Shown: positions 12,073-23,345 of the stretch, piece after piece
Numbering within the stretch: the stretch's first letter is position 1
Layout: the number at the start of each line of letters is the position of its first letter
Source: Rhizomys pruinosus
Taxonomy: Eukaryota; Chordata; Mammalia; Rodentia; Spalacidae
Assembly: GCA_009823505.1 (NCBI GenBank)
Contig: VZQC01006713.1
Coordinates: forward strand, 466,496 to 530,495
Direction of reading: 5' to 3'
Length of the DNA stretch: 64,000 nt
The notes under the pieces: model-generated
The model's input: only the letters and a program-made list of their open reading frames with translations
What the model was told of the DNA's origin: nothing
Databases searched by the model: none
Program-made: the position numbers and the translations under genes

Positions 12073-13444
12073 TGCTACCGACTGGCCCTCCGGGGGTCGT
12101 GGGTATCCAGGGTCCTCTTGGCAGGAAAAACAAAGGGTCAGTGAACGGCTTACAGAAGAAAAACTAAGAGAAGTTTTTCTGAAACTGTAGCAATTTTATT
12201 GAGCTCAAGGCAGTGATTTTATAGTAAATTTAAGAAGAAACAGCAAGGAAAGTTGGCAAACTTTCCAGAACTACTGGACAGGTTACTAACAATTTAATTT
12301 TTATACATTAATTAAAGTACATAGTCATGGGTCATGGTTGGCAGATTACAGCATAATACATCTTTGAGTTTAGACAATGGTCACAAAACCGCAGGCACAA
12401 GTCTGGAACAAAACCTTTTTTGAACTGAGAGATTGTGGCTTTTTTTTTTATTATTACTTTATAACTAAAATAACCTTTACTTTGTGATCTTAAAGTTTTT
12501 TTTTTTTTTTTTCCAGGGAAATGTTCAGGCCAATTGTAATGCACCCGGAGTCAATTATTTAACATGTCTTGTTTTGGTACAGTGTGTGCAATGCCACCAT
12601 TTACTATTGTATATTTGATTAATAATAGTTTGTTTTTGTTGTGGGGTTAACAAGCGCCAAGGAGGCCTAGCTCTTAGCAATTTTTGCATGAAGTTTAAAG
12701 TATAGTAAAAGACCCACTACCCATCTATATTAACCCATCTATCTTCCCATTTATTATATGTTCCTGTGAAAGGAGGGGGAGAATCAGGGACCCTTTGCAT
12801 GTTATTTTTTCTTAAAGGAGGAGCCCACCATCTGCCTTTAATTAAATAATGCCTCCTGTCATACACAACTGCCACTGGAATTCCCATTTTACTCAGTAAC
12901 AGTCATGATATAAAACATCATTTTTACCTGATTATCCTATTTTGAACTTTTTTCAAACAATTTATTATTTTGTAATTGGTCTATGATATCACCCAATGTA
13001 ATGTTGTTTTTCCAATGAATTTTTGCAAGAGCTTTTAAGAAAGGAGGGTCGTACTCAAAAATATTTTTATATTTAATTTGACTAAGATTTACAGAAAGTT
13101 CCTGCTCCAAGAATGGCCAAGAACTGGGGGAGGTATTTGGCTATTATTGCCAACTCCCGGAACATCTAGGTAACTCTGTCCTTTGTCTATAAGGAACATT
13201 TAATTAAACTTGAGAGAGGACTTTGTTGTATTTAGAAAGTATATTGTAACTAAGAAAGACAGCATGCCAAGCCCAGCACCAAGGAAGCGTGACATCTTAG
13301 GAGCATATCGGGAAATGGTCAAGGCCGAGCACTCTGTCAGGGACCTCCAGGGGGTCAGGCCCCAAAGGACTTTGCTCCCCCGCCTGCCTCGAATATGACT
13401 TTCGTCACAGCTCATACGCAAGCGACGCTGGAGTTGGTGTGACA
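12073..13444 (-). repeat. Provirus 1 3' LTR
   Basis: It begins TGCTACC and ends GTGTGACA on the plus strand, giving the expected TG…CA ends on the coding strand. It is collinear with 19926-21305. On the coding strand the AATAAA signal lies about 125 bases from the 3' end. The end of env overlaps its first ~40 coding-strand bases. No superantigen-like frame is present despite the MMTV-like length; only frames under about 75 codons are seen. Confidence 0.92.
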
Positions 13445-15454
13445 GCTCTCGTTTTTTTGTTTTTAAGATGTAGCTCTGTCAGATCATGCTTAACCAAGTG
13501 GATGGATCTTAGCATGAGTCTGAAAAGGCAAGGAAAAATGAGTACAGCCATAACAAAGAGAAGTAATTCAACTCCAATGAGTATAAAATATTGTGTCCAA
13601 TCTAATGGATTAAGGGCTTTAATTTCACTATCAAGGCCAGATGTCAGAGCTTTTAATTTATCATTATCCAAATGAGCCTTACTTAGAGCAGCGATGCCTT
13701 TTTGTAAATCATCCAAATTATGGGTAATATCAGTATTTTTTTAAACACCTTGAAGGTGATTTTTAACTTTTTTTCATTGTTTGGAAGTATTATAAGGTAG
13801 GGGGGTAACACAAATGTACTGAAAAGAAGCATGACACCTGGTTTTTATCCTGGTTTTTATATTTGTTATATTTTGTCCAAGGGCCAAAACCACCTTTTTT
13901 TAAAGCATTTATTTTTGACTCTAGCTTTTTATTTATAATGGATTGTTCTGTAAGTGCAACTGAAATATTTTTGTTCATTTTATTTACAAAGTGAGCTGTA
14001 TGTATTTCCTTCACCAAAGTTGTAGTTGAAAGTGTAAAGGAAGTTAAAATTGCAATAAGAGCAGTAATACCCAAAATAAGAGTAGCTATAAATCTTTTAG
14101 GTCTTAAGAGAGCATTAAGTGTTTCTAAAGTGTGCAAAGCAGTATTTTCATACCAACGATCCTGTTGCAGGTCAACAGGAAGCATTACATATGGTGGTCT
14201 CTTTACTAAAATCATTACAGGATACTGTTTATCAATACGAGAATTAATACAATTAGTAAGTTTACAGGCAGTACAATTAATAAGATATGAATTACCAACA
14301 TGAGCAATATTTACTTGAAGTCTGGATCCTAATAATATAGCAAAAGGGTAAGATACACAAGCATTGGTAACCAAGGGAATGAGAGTTTTATCAGTGGGTT
14401 TTTTCTGTAATATTATGTTGGCACCTCTTGCAAGTCTAAAAAGATCATAATGAGTGGCAGTGAGATTTTTAATTGGGTCCCTGGCCACCCAAATTGGTTC
14501 GACATATCCTGGAGAAAACCATCTCTGTAATTTTTTGTGTTATCTTTATTTGTATAATTTTTATATTTTATGAGACCCATGTCACTTAGTCTTTTAAAAT
14601 ATTGAGAACAATTATAACCTCCTGGCGAGATAGAGAAATCCCAAATTTCCAAATTAGTTTTTTTTGGGGGTATGCTTTGAAGCAGGTATATATTTAATTC
14701 CACAAGAGAGCCATCGGGGATGAGTATTAGAATTACCTTTCCAAAATTGATTTATGTCTCTATATTTTTCAGTACACATGGGGAGCGGCATGAATGGAGC
14801 ATTTTGAAAAGTCTCATTATTAATACGAAATTCCAAAGTCATTATTTGTAATTCCCAAATGGACCTTGGTTCAAATTTTTTATCGGATGGTGGTGGATCC
14901 GTTGAATCAGTAAGAAAGATCCAATAATTTACAGGCAGGCACCCTAAAGGAGGGTAACCATATAAAGCTAAGCAAATAGGAGGGGAGTCTGGTCTCCCTT
15001 CAAAATTTAACAGAGCAGAACTATTTGGTCTCTCATCATAGTCCTGTATTCCTTCAAGTAAATCTGTATCATTAGTTAATACCTTTATATGATCTGGGTC
15101 AAGCCAGCCCACATGATGAATTAGAGGGGGTTTTGGTATATATGCCCAATAACTTTCCCCATATGTGACAGTAGACTGAGATGCAATCGAAGACAGAATA
15201 GCAAGAAAAATAAACTCAGGCGTCAGCGGTTTCTGTTGAGAGGCCACGAGCTCTTTTGCTTTTTTTGTCAGATGTTTCAGTTGAGTCCAAGTCGGTATCG
15301 CTTTTGGAGTCAGAGCCAGTTTTTGTAGCTTGGCTTTCGCTTTTCTCCACTTCTGCTTTTGCTTTCGCTGCTGTTGCTTTGTGAGAAGCCGGGTGGATGA
15401 GCCGATCTGGGATCCAGATGGGGGAGTCAGCATCCTGTGGGAACACACATGCAT
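13405..15454 (-). pseudogene. env: Provirus 1 env pseudogene (MMTV/HML-like glycoprotein)
   Basis: Env normally makes surface (SU) and transmembrane (TM) subunits for virus entry. The leader and SU amino half lie at 14654-15454, with a hydrophobic stretch near 15190 and a tryptophan-rich 'SYWAYIPKPPLI' block. More SU occupies 14413-14703. The SU end and TM start lie at 13790-14488, with an R-P-K-R cleavage-type site at residues 129-132 of that frame followed by a hydrophobic segment. The TM end lies at 13405-13716, with a membrane span near residues 43-65 and a lysine-rich tail. At least three frame breaks separate these pieces, so no full Env can be made. The overall order resembles MMTV/HML Env rather than the type D Env of provirus 2. 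Confidence 0.82.
13445..13466 (-). promoter_or_regulatory. Provirus 1 polypurine tract
   Basis: Immediately upstream of the 3' LTR on the coding strand is an adenine-rich purine stretch broken by single C residues, ending in GAGAGC next to the LTR. This is where a retrovirus primes plus-strand DNA. The assignment rests on position and composition. Confidence 0.55.
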
Positions 15455-16136
15455 ACCCCCTTCCAGAGGAAATTAGGACATCGGGGCCCTTCCAGGTCCC
15501 AGTTAATAAATCTTTCCAATAAACTGAGGGGAGTTGCTCTTGTTTAAATCCTCCCCAATGTTTTATAGATGTAGTATTTTTTCTTGAATCAGTATTTAAA
15601 TAATTTATGACAAATAAAGCATGGCTAAGCAAATGATGAGGAGAAAAATAGGAATTTGCAGTTTTAAGTCTCATAATTTGATTTTTAAGAACCTGATTTT
15701 TTTATTTATTTATTTATTTATTTTTTTTTTTTATTGCTTGGCCCTGAGGATTGTGAGGTATTCCAGTGGCATGGGCAATTCTTCACTGTTGTAAGAAAGT
15801 TGCCAAAGCCTTTGATGTATAAGCAGGAGCACTATCAGTCTTTAACTTTTGTGGCATGTCCATAAGTATAAAGCTTTGAATTAAATGTTGAATTACATCT
15901 TTAACTGCTTCTCCTGTTCTGGCAGATGCATAGACCATATGAGAATAAGTATCCACAGTCACATGAACAAAGGCAAGTTTTCCAAACTCAGGGACGTGTG
16001 TTACATTCATTTGCCATAAGGCCAGGGCCTTAAGTTCCCGTGGGTTGACCCCCATTTTTTGTGGATGGTAAACAGGAGGACATGTCCCACAATTTTTAAC
16101 TATTTGTCTAGCCTGTTCTCTAGTTATATTAAACAT
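15216..16136 (-). pseudogene. pol: Provirus 1 integrase remnant
   Basis: Integrase joins viral DNA to the host genome. The zinc-binding end is split by a frame change near 16130. The core (15783-16136) shows LWQMNVTH, where the first catalytic position is asparagine instead of aspartate, and the second-aspartate block LKTDSAPAY. Downstream, the stretch expected to hold the catalytic glutamate is replaced by an A/TAAA-rich run (about 15695-15745). The C-terminal domain (15216-15674) keeps 'YWKDLLTGTWKGPDVLI' and 'SPIWIPDRLI', then runs on into a lysine/serine-rich tail overlapping env. Each lesion alone would abolish function. Confidence 0.82.
15698..15745. repeat. TTTA/T-rich simple repeat in integrase
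   Basis: Several TTTA copies flanked by T-runs interrupt the integrase reading frame just after the sequence coding NPQGQAI. On the coding strand it reads A-rich. It could be expansion of an A-rich codon run or the residue of a SINE tail; no SINE body is seen. Confidence 0.7.
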
Positions 16137-17108
16137 TTTTTAATGCTAATGTATTTTGATGATGCAGATGATGACTTTCTTGAGCCTCTGTTACATTTAT
16201 AACCAAACTTTTAGTCAATGTATCAGCCATATAATTTTCTTTACTTAAGGGTCCTGGTAGATTAGAATGTCCACGTATGTGGCTTATATAAAATTTTTTT
16301 GTCCTGTCTCTAATTAACTTTTGAAGTATTTGTAGTTGAAGCAGAATATGTGAATTTCCAGACAGCAAAGCTGTCTCTATAACTGGAAATAAACTAACCA
16401 CATATTTTGAATTTGTAAAAAGGTTAAATTTTTCTGTATAAGTTTGAAAATCCAATATTACTATTTTTATTTTTGCCTGTTGTGCAGAAATTATTTTCTT
16501 TACCTGTTCTACCAAAGGCTCATGATCCTGTACATAAACTGCAAATTTTCCATTAGATGACCTGTCTGTAAAAATGCAAAGAGCTGACTCTAGAGGCGGT
16601 TGCGAGTATTTAGATGGGAAAATTATTTCTGTTTCCTCATAAAACTCAATAAGAGGATGTTTTGGATAATGATATTGAATTTGTCCTGTAAAGCCCTGTA
16701 AGGCTATACCCCAATCTTCACTTTCTGTTAACAATATCTCAAATTGTTTTTTATTATAAGGAATTATATAATATTGTGCATTTTTTTTTCCAAAAAGTTT
16801 TTTGGATCTTTGTCTACCTTTAGTTATTATTAAGGAGCACATATAAGGATAAGATGCTAACATTTTTGACTGTACATGTGGTAAATGTACCCATTCTAAT
16901 ATTTCTGATTGCCATAAACATCCTGTGGGAGAATATGGAGTCTTAAAAATTACTAAGTCCCAAGGATCTGTATAGGACAATTGTATTACTTTAGCCTGAT
17001 TAAGCTGAGCCTCAACTTTACTTAGGGCCTGTAAGGCCTCTGGTGTCATATTTCTGGGAGACCTTGGATCTGAGTCCCCATGTAAAATTTGAAACAAAGG
17101 GCTAAGCT

Positions 17109-17383
17109 CTCCGGTAGTAATTTTTTTTAATTAATTTTATTTATTTCTGTATGTGTATGAATGTACTGTCTGCATGCAAGTTTGTGCACCCGTGTCATGC
17201 AATGCCGCGGAGGTCAGAAGAGGGTGTCGGATTCCCCTGGAACTGGAGTTCTCCTGGAACTGGAGTTTCAGACGGTTCTTGGCCGCCATGTGGGTGCTGG
17301 GGATCGAACCCGGGTCCTCTGCAAGAGCGATCGGCGCTCTTAACCGCTAGGCCATCTCTCCAGCCCCTCCGGTAGTAATTTTT
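17109..17383 (-). mobile_element. B2 SINE in provirus 1 pol
   Basis: The SINE body is about 17126-17366 in minus orientation: coding-strand start GGGGCTGGAGAGATGGCCTA, a B-box-like GGTTCGATCCC, and an A/T-rich tail. It is flanked by a 17-bp target duplication (CTCCGGTAGTAATTTTT at 17109 and 17367). It is tRNA-derived and transcribed by RNA polymerase III when intact. Its insertion postdates the provirus. Confidence 0.92.
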
Positions 17384-17484
17384 AAATGAGGCCTGATCCA
17401 ATTAATATTTCCTAACAATTTTTGAAAATTATTTAAAGTGCACAATTTATCAAGTCTTATTGACATTTTTTGATTACTAATATA

Positions 17485-17511
17485 ATCTATCTATCTATCT
17501 ATATCTATATA

Positions 17512-17554
<43 letters not shown>

Positions 17555-17564
17555 ATATATATAT
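17485..17564. repeat. TATC/ATCT microsatellite
   Basis: About 80 bases of TATC repeats with TA interruptions lie in the RT region of provirus 1 just after the sequence encoding LGQYIYI. The run replaces coding sequence between the RT palm and connection. Confidence 0.95.
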
Positions 17565-18270
17565 TGTCCCAAATAACTTAAAGGCTTATTTCTTTGTACT
17601 TTTTCTGGAGCTACCACCAATCCAAATGAAGTTAATTGTTGTAAAGTAAATTGTAACATTTGTTGATTAGTATTATCTGAGGGATGTGCCAATAATATAT
17701 CATCCGTATAATGGAGAATATATGCATCAGGATACTGTTTCCTAGTGGCTAATAAGGCTTGATCTACAAATTTTTGACATAAAGTTGGGCTACTTTTTAG
17801 TTCTTGAGGCAAACTTTTCACTGGTATTTCCTATAAGGTCTTTTAAAGTTTACTGATGGTACACTAAAGGCAAATCTCTTACAATCCTCAGGATGTAATT
17901 GGATTGTAAAAAAGCAGTCTTGTAAATCTATTATAATTATGTCCCATCCTTTAGGGATCCCAACCAGGGACGGAAGTCCCGGCTGTAAGGCTCCCATATC
18001 AATCATAGTAGCATTTACAGTTCTAAGATCTTGTAATAGTCTTCATTTTCTTGATTTCTTTTTAATAACAAATATTGGGGTATTTCAAGGACTATTACTT
18101 TTTTCTATATGTCCTTTTTGGAGCTGTTTTTTTTATTAGTTGTTTAATAGCCTGTATTTTTTCTTCTGTCAGAGGCCACTGGTTAAGCCATACAGGCTCA
18201 TCTGATTTCCAATCTATTTTATCTGTACATAAAAAGCTCCCAATGGCCCCTATGAAAAACACTGTTCATT

Positions 18271-19311
18271 TCAGTTGTCTGAAGTCACTAACTTAAGATC
18301 CATGTCACTCATAATGTCTCTGCCCCACAAGGAAAAGGGCAGGGAAGGAATAATATAAGGTTGAATTAGTCCTGTTTTTCCATCAAGTTCCCACTTTAAG
18401 AGTTGAGAACTTTGAGCCACATTAGAAACTGAGCCCAGTCCTGTCAGTGAGGAAAAGGTATTTTGAGAAGGCCAGGAGGCTGACCAATCTTTTCCTACTA
18501 TGCAAGTTTTATCAGCTCCTGTATCTAAGAGACCTTGTAAGCATTTTCCATTTATTTTTATAGTTTTAAAGGGTCGGACTTTGTTTAATTCCTGGACCCA
18601 GGAAACCACATCAGAAGAACCAAACTGGCCCTGATTTCTTTTTTGTTTTAAAATCGGATTTGGCAAATTTACATAAGGTAATAACAGGAGCTGAGCTATT
18701 TTTTGTCCTTTATGTAACTGAATTGTTTCTTTTAAGGGTTTAACCATAATTTTTATTTCTCCAGTAAAATCAGAGTCCACAACACCAGGTAAAACTTCAA
18801 AATTTTTATTATAATTTGAACTATGACCAATTATTAAACCCACAGTTCCCGGTGGCAGAGTCCCCAATGTGGAAGTGGGGACTAGTGCCACTCCATCCGC
18901 TGAGGACAAAATTATATCCTGGCAGACAGAGAAGTCCAGCCCTGCACTTCCCGATGTTGCTCTAGGCAAATCATGAACAGTTAATTCAGGAGTTTTGGGG
19001 TTTAACCCCCGAGTAACCTCCTTACTTTCCTTACTCTCCTCTCTTTCTGTGGGGCTGAGAGGCTGCCCCAAATCTAGATTTTTGCATCTTTTTTTTCTTT
19101 CCTTCTCCATCCCCCGTGAGAGGGGTCCCATCCTTAAGAAACTTAGATCTACACTCACTCTTCTAATGTTTACCTTTTTGGCACCTGGGACATAACCCAG
19201 GAGGGGGCCCTCTCTTGCCCTCCTTTGCCCCATTAGGGCAAGCCTTTTGCATATGTCCTGTTTCCCCACATTTAATGCATGTGGGTTCTGAGGATCCTTG
19301 TCCTCCTCCAT
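18271..19311 (-). pseudogene. pro: Provirus 1 dUTPase-protease frame (pro)
   Basis: This 346-codon frame is the longest intact viral frame in provirus 1. Residues about 105-235 are a dUTPase, which removes dUTP: SAGLDF (122-127), a central 'GVVDSDFTGEI' block (177-187) and a C-terminal GQFGSSD block. The aspartyl protease follows, with active-site LLDTGADKT (DTGA at 263-266) and the late LWGRDIM block. It overlaps the end of gag in another frame, as expected for ribosomal frameshift expression in betaretroviruses. The frame is open, but with gag stopped upstream and pol broken it would not be made normally. Confidence 0.85.
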
Positions 19312-19783
19312 AAGTCTTTTTTACATAGGTGCTATAAGTCTGTCCCTTCATTGCTGCAGCAAAGGCCATACCTTGGACCACTGCTGGTGAGGCATCAACA
19401 CAGGCTTTTATAAAGTCCTGTATAGTCCCTGTCTTTTTAATGGGCCTTATGAGGTCCTGACAGAGAGCATGAGCATTCTCCCATGCTAACTGTTTAAGCA
19501 AGATTTCTGTTCCTTTTGATGATGTTAACATTTTATGAATAGCTTCCTCAAGCCTAGAAACAAACTCCTGATAAGCTTCTTTATTTCCTTGTTTTATCCC
19601 TGATAGATATAGATATAATGAGAGAGTCAGAGTGCCCTCCACTGGAAACCAATGACTGACCTTCTTAATAAAATCTAAGAAATCCTTTAAAGCCTTTTTT
19701 GAGACCTTTAATCCTCTCTCTGCCATCATACATTTAAATACAGAAAGAAACATATTTTCTTGCTTAGACTCACTATGCCCCAT
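19163..19783 (-). pseudogene. gag: Provirus 1 gag, internally deleted and stopped in nucleocapsid
   Basis: The start is placed at ATG 19783 because it encodes MGHSES, a myristoylation-type beginning suited to matrix; the open frame extends 7 codons further upstream. Matrix runs about 50 residues and then joins, in frame, the C-terminal half of capsid (IKQGNKEAYQEF, major-homology-like). The rest of matrix, the spacer and the capsid N-terminal domain are missing. Nucleocapsid has one complete zinc knuckle (CIKCGETGHMQKAC) and a second that ends at a TAG after CPRCQKGKH. It is about a third of normal Gag length and cannot assemble particles. Confidence 0.85.
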
Positions 19784-19905
19784 GGCTCCAATGATTACTC
19801 GCACTTAACCGATGATCCTTTATCAGCTAGACCCGGGCTCCCTGGCGAGAACCTTCCTGTGTTCTGGAAGAAAGAGAGAAAAGAGAAAAGGTTACCTGTC
19901 CAAGG

Positions 19906-19923
19906 GTCCCTGTTCGGGCGCTA
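19906..19923 (-). promoter_or_regulatory. Provirus 1 primer binding site, lysine tRNA
   Basis: Two bases inside the 5' LTR, the coding strand reads TAGCGCCCGAACAGGGAC. This matches the tRNA-Lys3 primer complement (used by MMTV and lentiviruses) except for one base near the start. It supports both the orientation and the betaretroviral assignment. Confidence 0.85.
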
Positions 19924-19925
19924 AC

Positions 19926-21305
19926 TGCTACCAACTGGCCCTCCGAGGGTCGTGGGTATCCAGGGTCCTCTTGGCAGGAAAACACAGGGTCGGTGAAGAG
20001 CTTACAGAAGAAAAACTAAGAGAAGTTTTCCTGAATCTGTAGTGATTTTATTGAGCTCAAGGCAGTGATTTTATAGTAAATTCAAGAAGAAACAGCAAGG
20101 AAAGTTGGCAAACTTTCCAGAACTACTGGACAGGTTACTAGCAATTTAATTTTTATACATTAATCAAAGTACATAGTCATGGGTCATGGTTGGCAGATTA
20201 CAGCATAATACATCTTTGAGTTTAGACAATGGACACAAAACCGCAGGCACAAGTCTGGAACAAAGCATTTTTTGAACTGAGAGATTGTGGCTTTTTTTAA
20301 TTATTACTTTATAACTAAAATAACTTTTACTTTGTGATCTTAAAGTTTTTTTTTTGTTTGTTTGTTTTGTCGCCCAGGGAAATGGCTCAGGCCAATTGTA
20401 ATGCACCCGGAGCCAATTTTTCAACATGTCTTGCTTTGGTACAGTGTGTGCAATACCACCATTTACTATTGTATATTTGATTAATAATAGTTTGTTTTTG
20501 CTGTGGGGTTAACAAGCGCCAAGGAGGCCTAGCTCTTAGCAATTTTTGCATGAAGTTTAAAGTATAATAAAAGACCCACTGCCCATCTATATTAACCCTC
20601 TACCTTCCCATTCATTATATGTTCCTGTGAAAGGAGGGGGAGAATCAGGGACCCTTTGCATGTTATTTTTTCTTAAAGGAGGAGCCCACCATCTGCCTTT
20701 AATTAAATAATGCCTCCCGTCATACACAACTGCCACTGGAATTCCCATTTTACTCAGTAACAGTCATGATATAAAACATCATTTTTACCTGATTATTCTA
20801 TTTTGAACTTTTTTCAAACAATTTATTATTTTGTAATTGGTCTATGATATCACCCAATGTAATGTTGTTTTTCCAATGAACTTTTGTAAGAGCTTTTAAA
20901 AAAGGAGGGTCGTACTCAAAAATATTTTTATATTTAATTTGACTAAGATTTACAAAAAGTTCCTGCTCCAAGAATGGCCAAGAACTGAGGGAGGTATTTG
21001 GCTATTATTGCCAACTCCCGAAACATCTAGGTAACTATGCCCTTTGTCTATAAGGAACATTTAATTAAACTTGAGAGAGGACTTTGTTGTATTTAGAAAG
21101 TATATTGTAACTAAAAAAGACAACTTGCCAAGCCCAGCACCAAGGAAGTGTGACATCTTAGGAGCATATCAGGAAATGGTCAAGGCCGAGCACTCTGTCA
21201 GGGACCTCCAGGGGGTCAGGCCCCGAAGGACTTTGCTCCCCCGCCTGCCTCGAATATGACTTTCATCACAGCTCATACGCAAGCGACGCTGGAGTTGGTG
21301 TGACA
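19926..21305 (-). repeat. Provirus 1 5' LTR
   Basis: This 1.38-kb LTR carries the element's U3 promoter, R and U5 on the minus strand. The AATAAA polyadenylation signal is at 20047-20052. The right edge is followed by ATACCT, the target-site copy. Compared with the 3' LTR the differences are scattered substitutions and small indels, concentrated by eye in the U5 end. Confidence 0.92.
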
Positions 21306-22337
21306 ATACCTGGAATAAAACTATAAATATGTAATTAATGAAAACTTGTAAGTGTGGTTGAAAATAATAAAAATTGTTGAGAACACAGAGAAGGAAAGGA
21401 ATTCCATGACGGGCACAATATAAGATTAATGTAGGTATTGACATAATTACTGTATTTCCAGAATCATTTGCAATAATGTGTCATTTGTCATTTAAATAAA
21501 TTATGTAATGATAGTTTCATCTTCATTTTTTTCTCTTCTTAATACATTTACGGTGTCTTGATACAAAAGCCTGAATCTCTAAAATGACTTAAGGAACAAA
21601 TATTTGAAAAATGTCAAAGAGAAACAGAAAATAGTAAATCTTTAACTTGACTGTTCTGATTATGCGTATGGTTTCTGGAATTAAGCACAATTCCTAATAA
21701 AAAAAATAAGGCTAGGCATGGAACTAAGTGGTAGGGGACTTGCTTAGCATAGACACTACACTACCCTGAGTTCAATCCCTCACAGTGTGACACTGAATTA
21801 AAAAATGAGCAACCTATTTAATATTTGTCAAGCATTTGCTAAAATTCACAATTTTACCTAATGATTTTGTTCAAACCTACTTTAGTATAATATATTTTTC
21901 ATGTATAATTAGAAATTCATTAATAATAAAACACCAGTACTTAATCTCAATTTTCAAATAAAATATTAGATATAGTTTAGGATTTAGTTTCTTTATTTTC
22001 AATTCTGACTTCAACACTTTCTCAGAAAATGCTATGTGTTCTTGTGCTTGTATATTGTGAGACTGTGTGGCATTAATTTCAGGCTGCAAATATCAATGTC
22101 AGTAATGCTAACAGGTCATTTGAATCTCTCTTTATCATATAAAAGTTGACATCAACTGTAAAATTTTTTCCAGAAGCCATTTAATGTAAAATTTTCTCTG
22201 TGCATATTAGAAACTATCAGTCTAAATATAATGCTTTAATAATGTTCACAAAATAAAAATGTTGTAATAACTAATGCTTGTAAAATTATTTAATCTTCAA
22301 ATAATAAGCTTTAAATATCAAACATTATATTAAAAAT
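21306..22337. other. AT-rich flank with an ID-like SINE
   Basis: No gene seen. At about 21711-21800 (plus) there is a degraded ID-like, tRNA-Ala-derived SINE: 'ggctaggcatggaactaagt', 'gcttagcata' and 'gagttcaatccc' in the expected order. The rest is AT-rich sequence without features. Confidence 0.55.
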
Positions 22338-22590
22338 TGGTGCTGGAGATAGGCCTAGCAGTTAAGACCGCCGACTGCTGTTCCAGAGGACCCTGGTTCG
22401 ATCCCCAGCACCCACATGGTGGCTGAGAGCCGTTTCGTAACTCCAAATTCCAGGAGAACTCCAGTTCCAGGGGAATCCGACGCCTTCTTCTGACCTCTGC
22501 GGCATTGTATGACATGGGTGCACAAACCTACATGTAGACAGTACGTTCATACACATAAAATAAATAAATAAATAAATTTTTAAAAAGTTA
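22338..22590 (+). mobile_element. B2 SINE
   Basis: It starts 'ggtgctggagataggcctag', has a B-box GGTTCGATCCC, the family-specific 'gacatgggtgcacaaacct' and 'acagtacgttcatacacat' blocks, and a TAAA-type tail. It lies directly against the following B1. Confidence 0.9.
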
Positions 22591-22755
22591 ATATGTTGTC
22601 AGGTGTGGTGGCACACGCCTTTAATCTCAGCACTCAGGAGGCAGCGGCAGGAGGATGTCTTTGAGTTCAAGATGAGCCTGTTCTATAGAGCAAGCTCCAG
22701 GCCAGCTGGGACTAAAGGGAGACCTTGTCTCAAAAATACTAAAAAAAAAGTTAAT
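22591..22755 (+). mobile_element. B1 SINE in the tail of a B2
   Basis: The body is about 22596-22742, with 'ggtgtggtggcacacgcctt' at the start and 'gagaccttgtctcaaaaa' at the end. A target duplication AAAAAGTTAATATG flanks it, so it inserted separately into the A/T-rich B2 tail. B1 is 7SL RNA-derived. Confidence 0.9.
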
Positions 22756-22869
22756 ATGAATATTAAGAGACAGTGTATAGCATTGAAAATTGTAAGAATA
22801 TTTTACCATTGAAAATAATACTTTATATTGTAGGATAAAATGGGAGAAACAAAAACTTTACACCAGGTA

Positions 22870-23345
22870 GGTAACAATATTCATTATTTCATCAATTATG
22901 ATAAATGTTTATGTGGCTGAAAATAACTAAATATTGATCTATCATGTGACCCATCTTTTCTACTCCTGGGTAGGTGAAGGAATTTATATAATCAGAAAAT
23001 AGAGATACCTGACTATCCATTTTTATCATGGCACTATTCAGAATAAAAGTTATGACATCAAACTAGATGTTCATCAACAAAGGTATAAACTAAGAAAATG
23101 CTATGTACATCCACAGTGGAGTATTACTCAGGCACAAAGTAGATTAGATTACATGACTTGAACAAAAAAAATAGTAGAACTAAGATTATGAGGTGAAGAG
23201 AAATGAGAAATATTTCAAATGACAAATGCTGCATGTTTTCTTCTATGTCTCAATTCAAGACCTTAATAAATGATATTGGGAGTAGAAGACTCTTATTTGT
23301 GAAAGTGGTACAAGAAATAAAAAAAACTAAAAAAAAAAAAAGAAA
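22870..23345 (+). repeat. Old L1 3' fragment
   Basis: It resembles the end of a mammalian L1: 'tccacagtggagtattactc', 'catgttttcttctatg' and a terminal A-rich run near 23320-23345. It is much more decayed than the other L1s here and belongs to an older layer. Confidence 0.65.

Larger units (their letters stand above)
16129..18270 (-). pseudogene. pol: Provirus 1 reverse transcriptase-RNase H remnant
   Basis: The RT amino end is seen near 18130-18200 ([16 protein letters not shown]) and the palm at 17818-18006 ([15 protein letters not shown]). The catalytic box at residues 38-41 of 17543-17821 is YTDD where related viruses usually have YMDD. After a TATC repeat and an inserted B2 SINE, the connection domain and RNase H lie at 16129-17097. 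RNase H keeps FTDRSS but shows FTNSKYV where the family has TDS, so a catalytic aspartate is changed to asparagine; IRGHSN follows. Stops and insertions make it non-functional. Confidence 0.85.
12073..21305 (-). mobile_element. Provirus 1: MMTV/HML-like ERV2, complete but defective
   Basis: The 9.2-kb element is bounded by two ~1.37-kb LTRs in direct orientation and by a perfect 6-bp target duplication, ATACCT at 12067-12072 and 21306-21311. Read on the minus strand the order is LTR, lysine-tRNA primer site, gag, dUTPase-protease, pol, env, purine-rich tract, LTR. Six-base duplications, long LTRs, a dUTPase next to the protease and a lysine primer site are betaretroviral traits. The two LTRs differ at a few percent of sites by eye, and every gene is broken, so it is an old, non-autonomous copy. 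A B2 SINE and a TATC microsatellite lie in pol. Confidence 0.93.

Noticed and set aside
13200..13421. LTR frame of about 73 codons (also at 579 and 21169) as a superantigen-like gene
   Set aside because: It is far too short and lacks a membrane-anchor and C-type-lectin-like layout. It recurs only because the LTR recurs.
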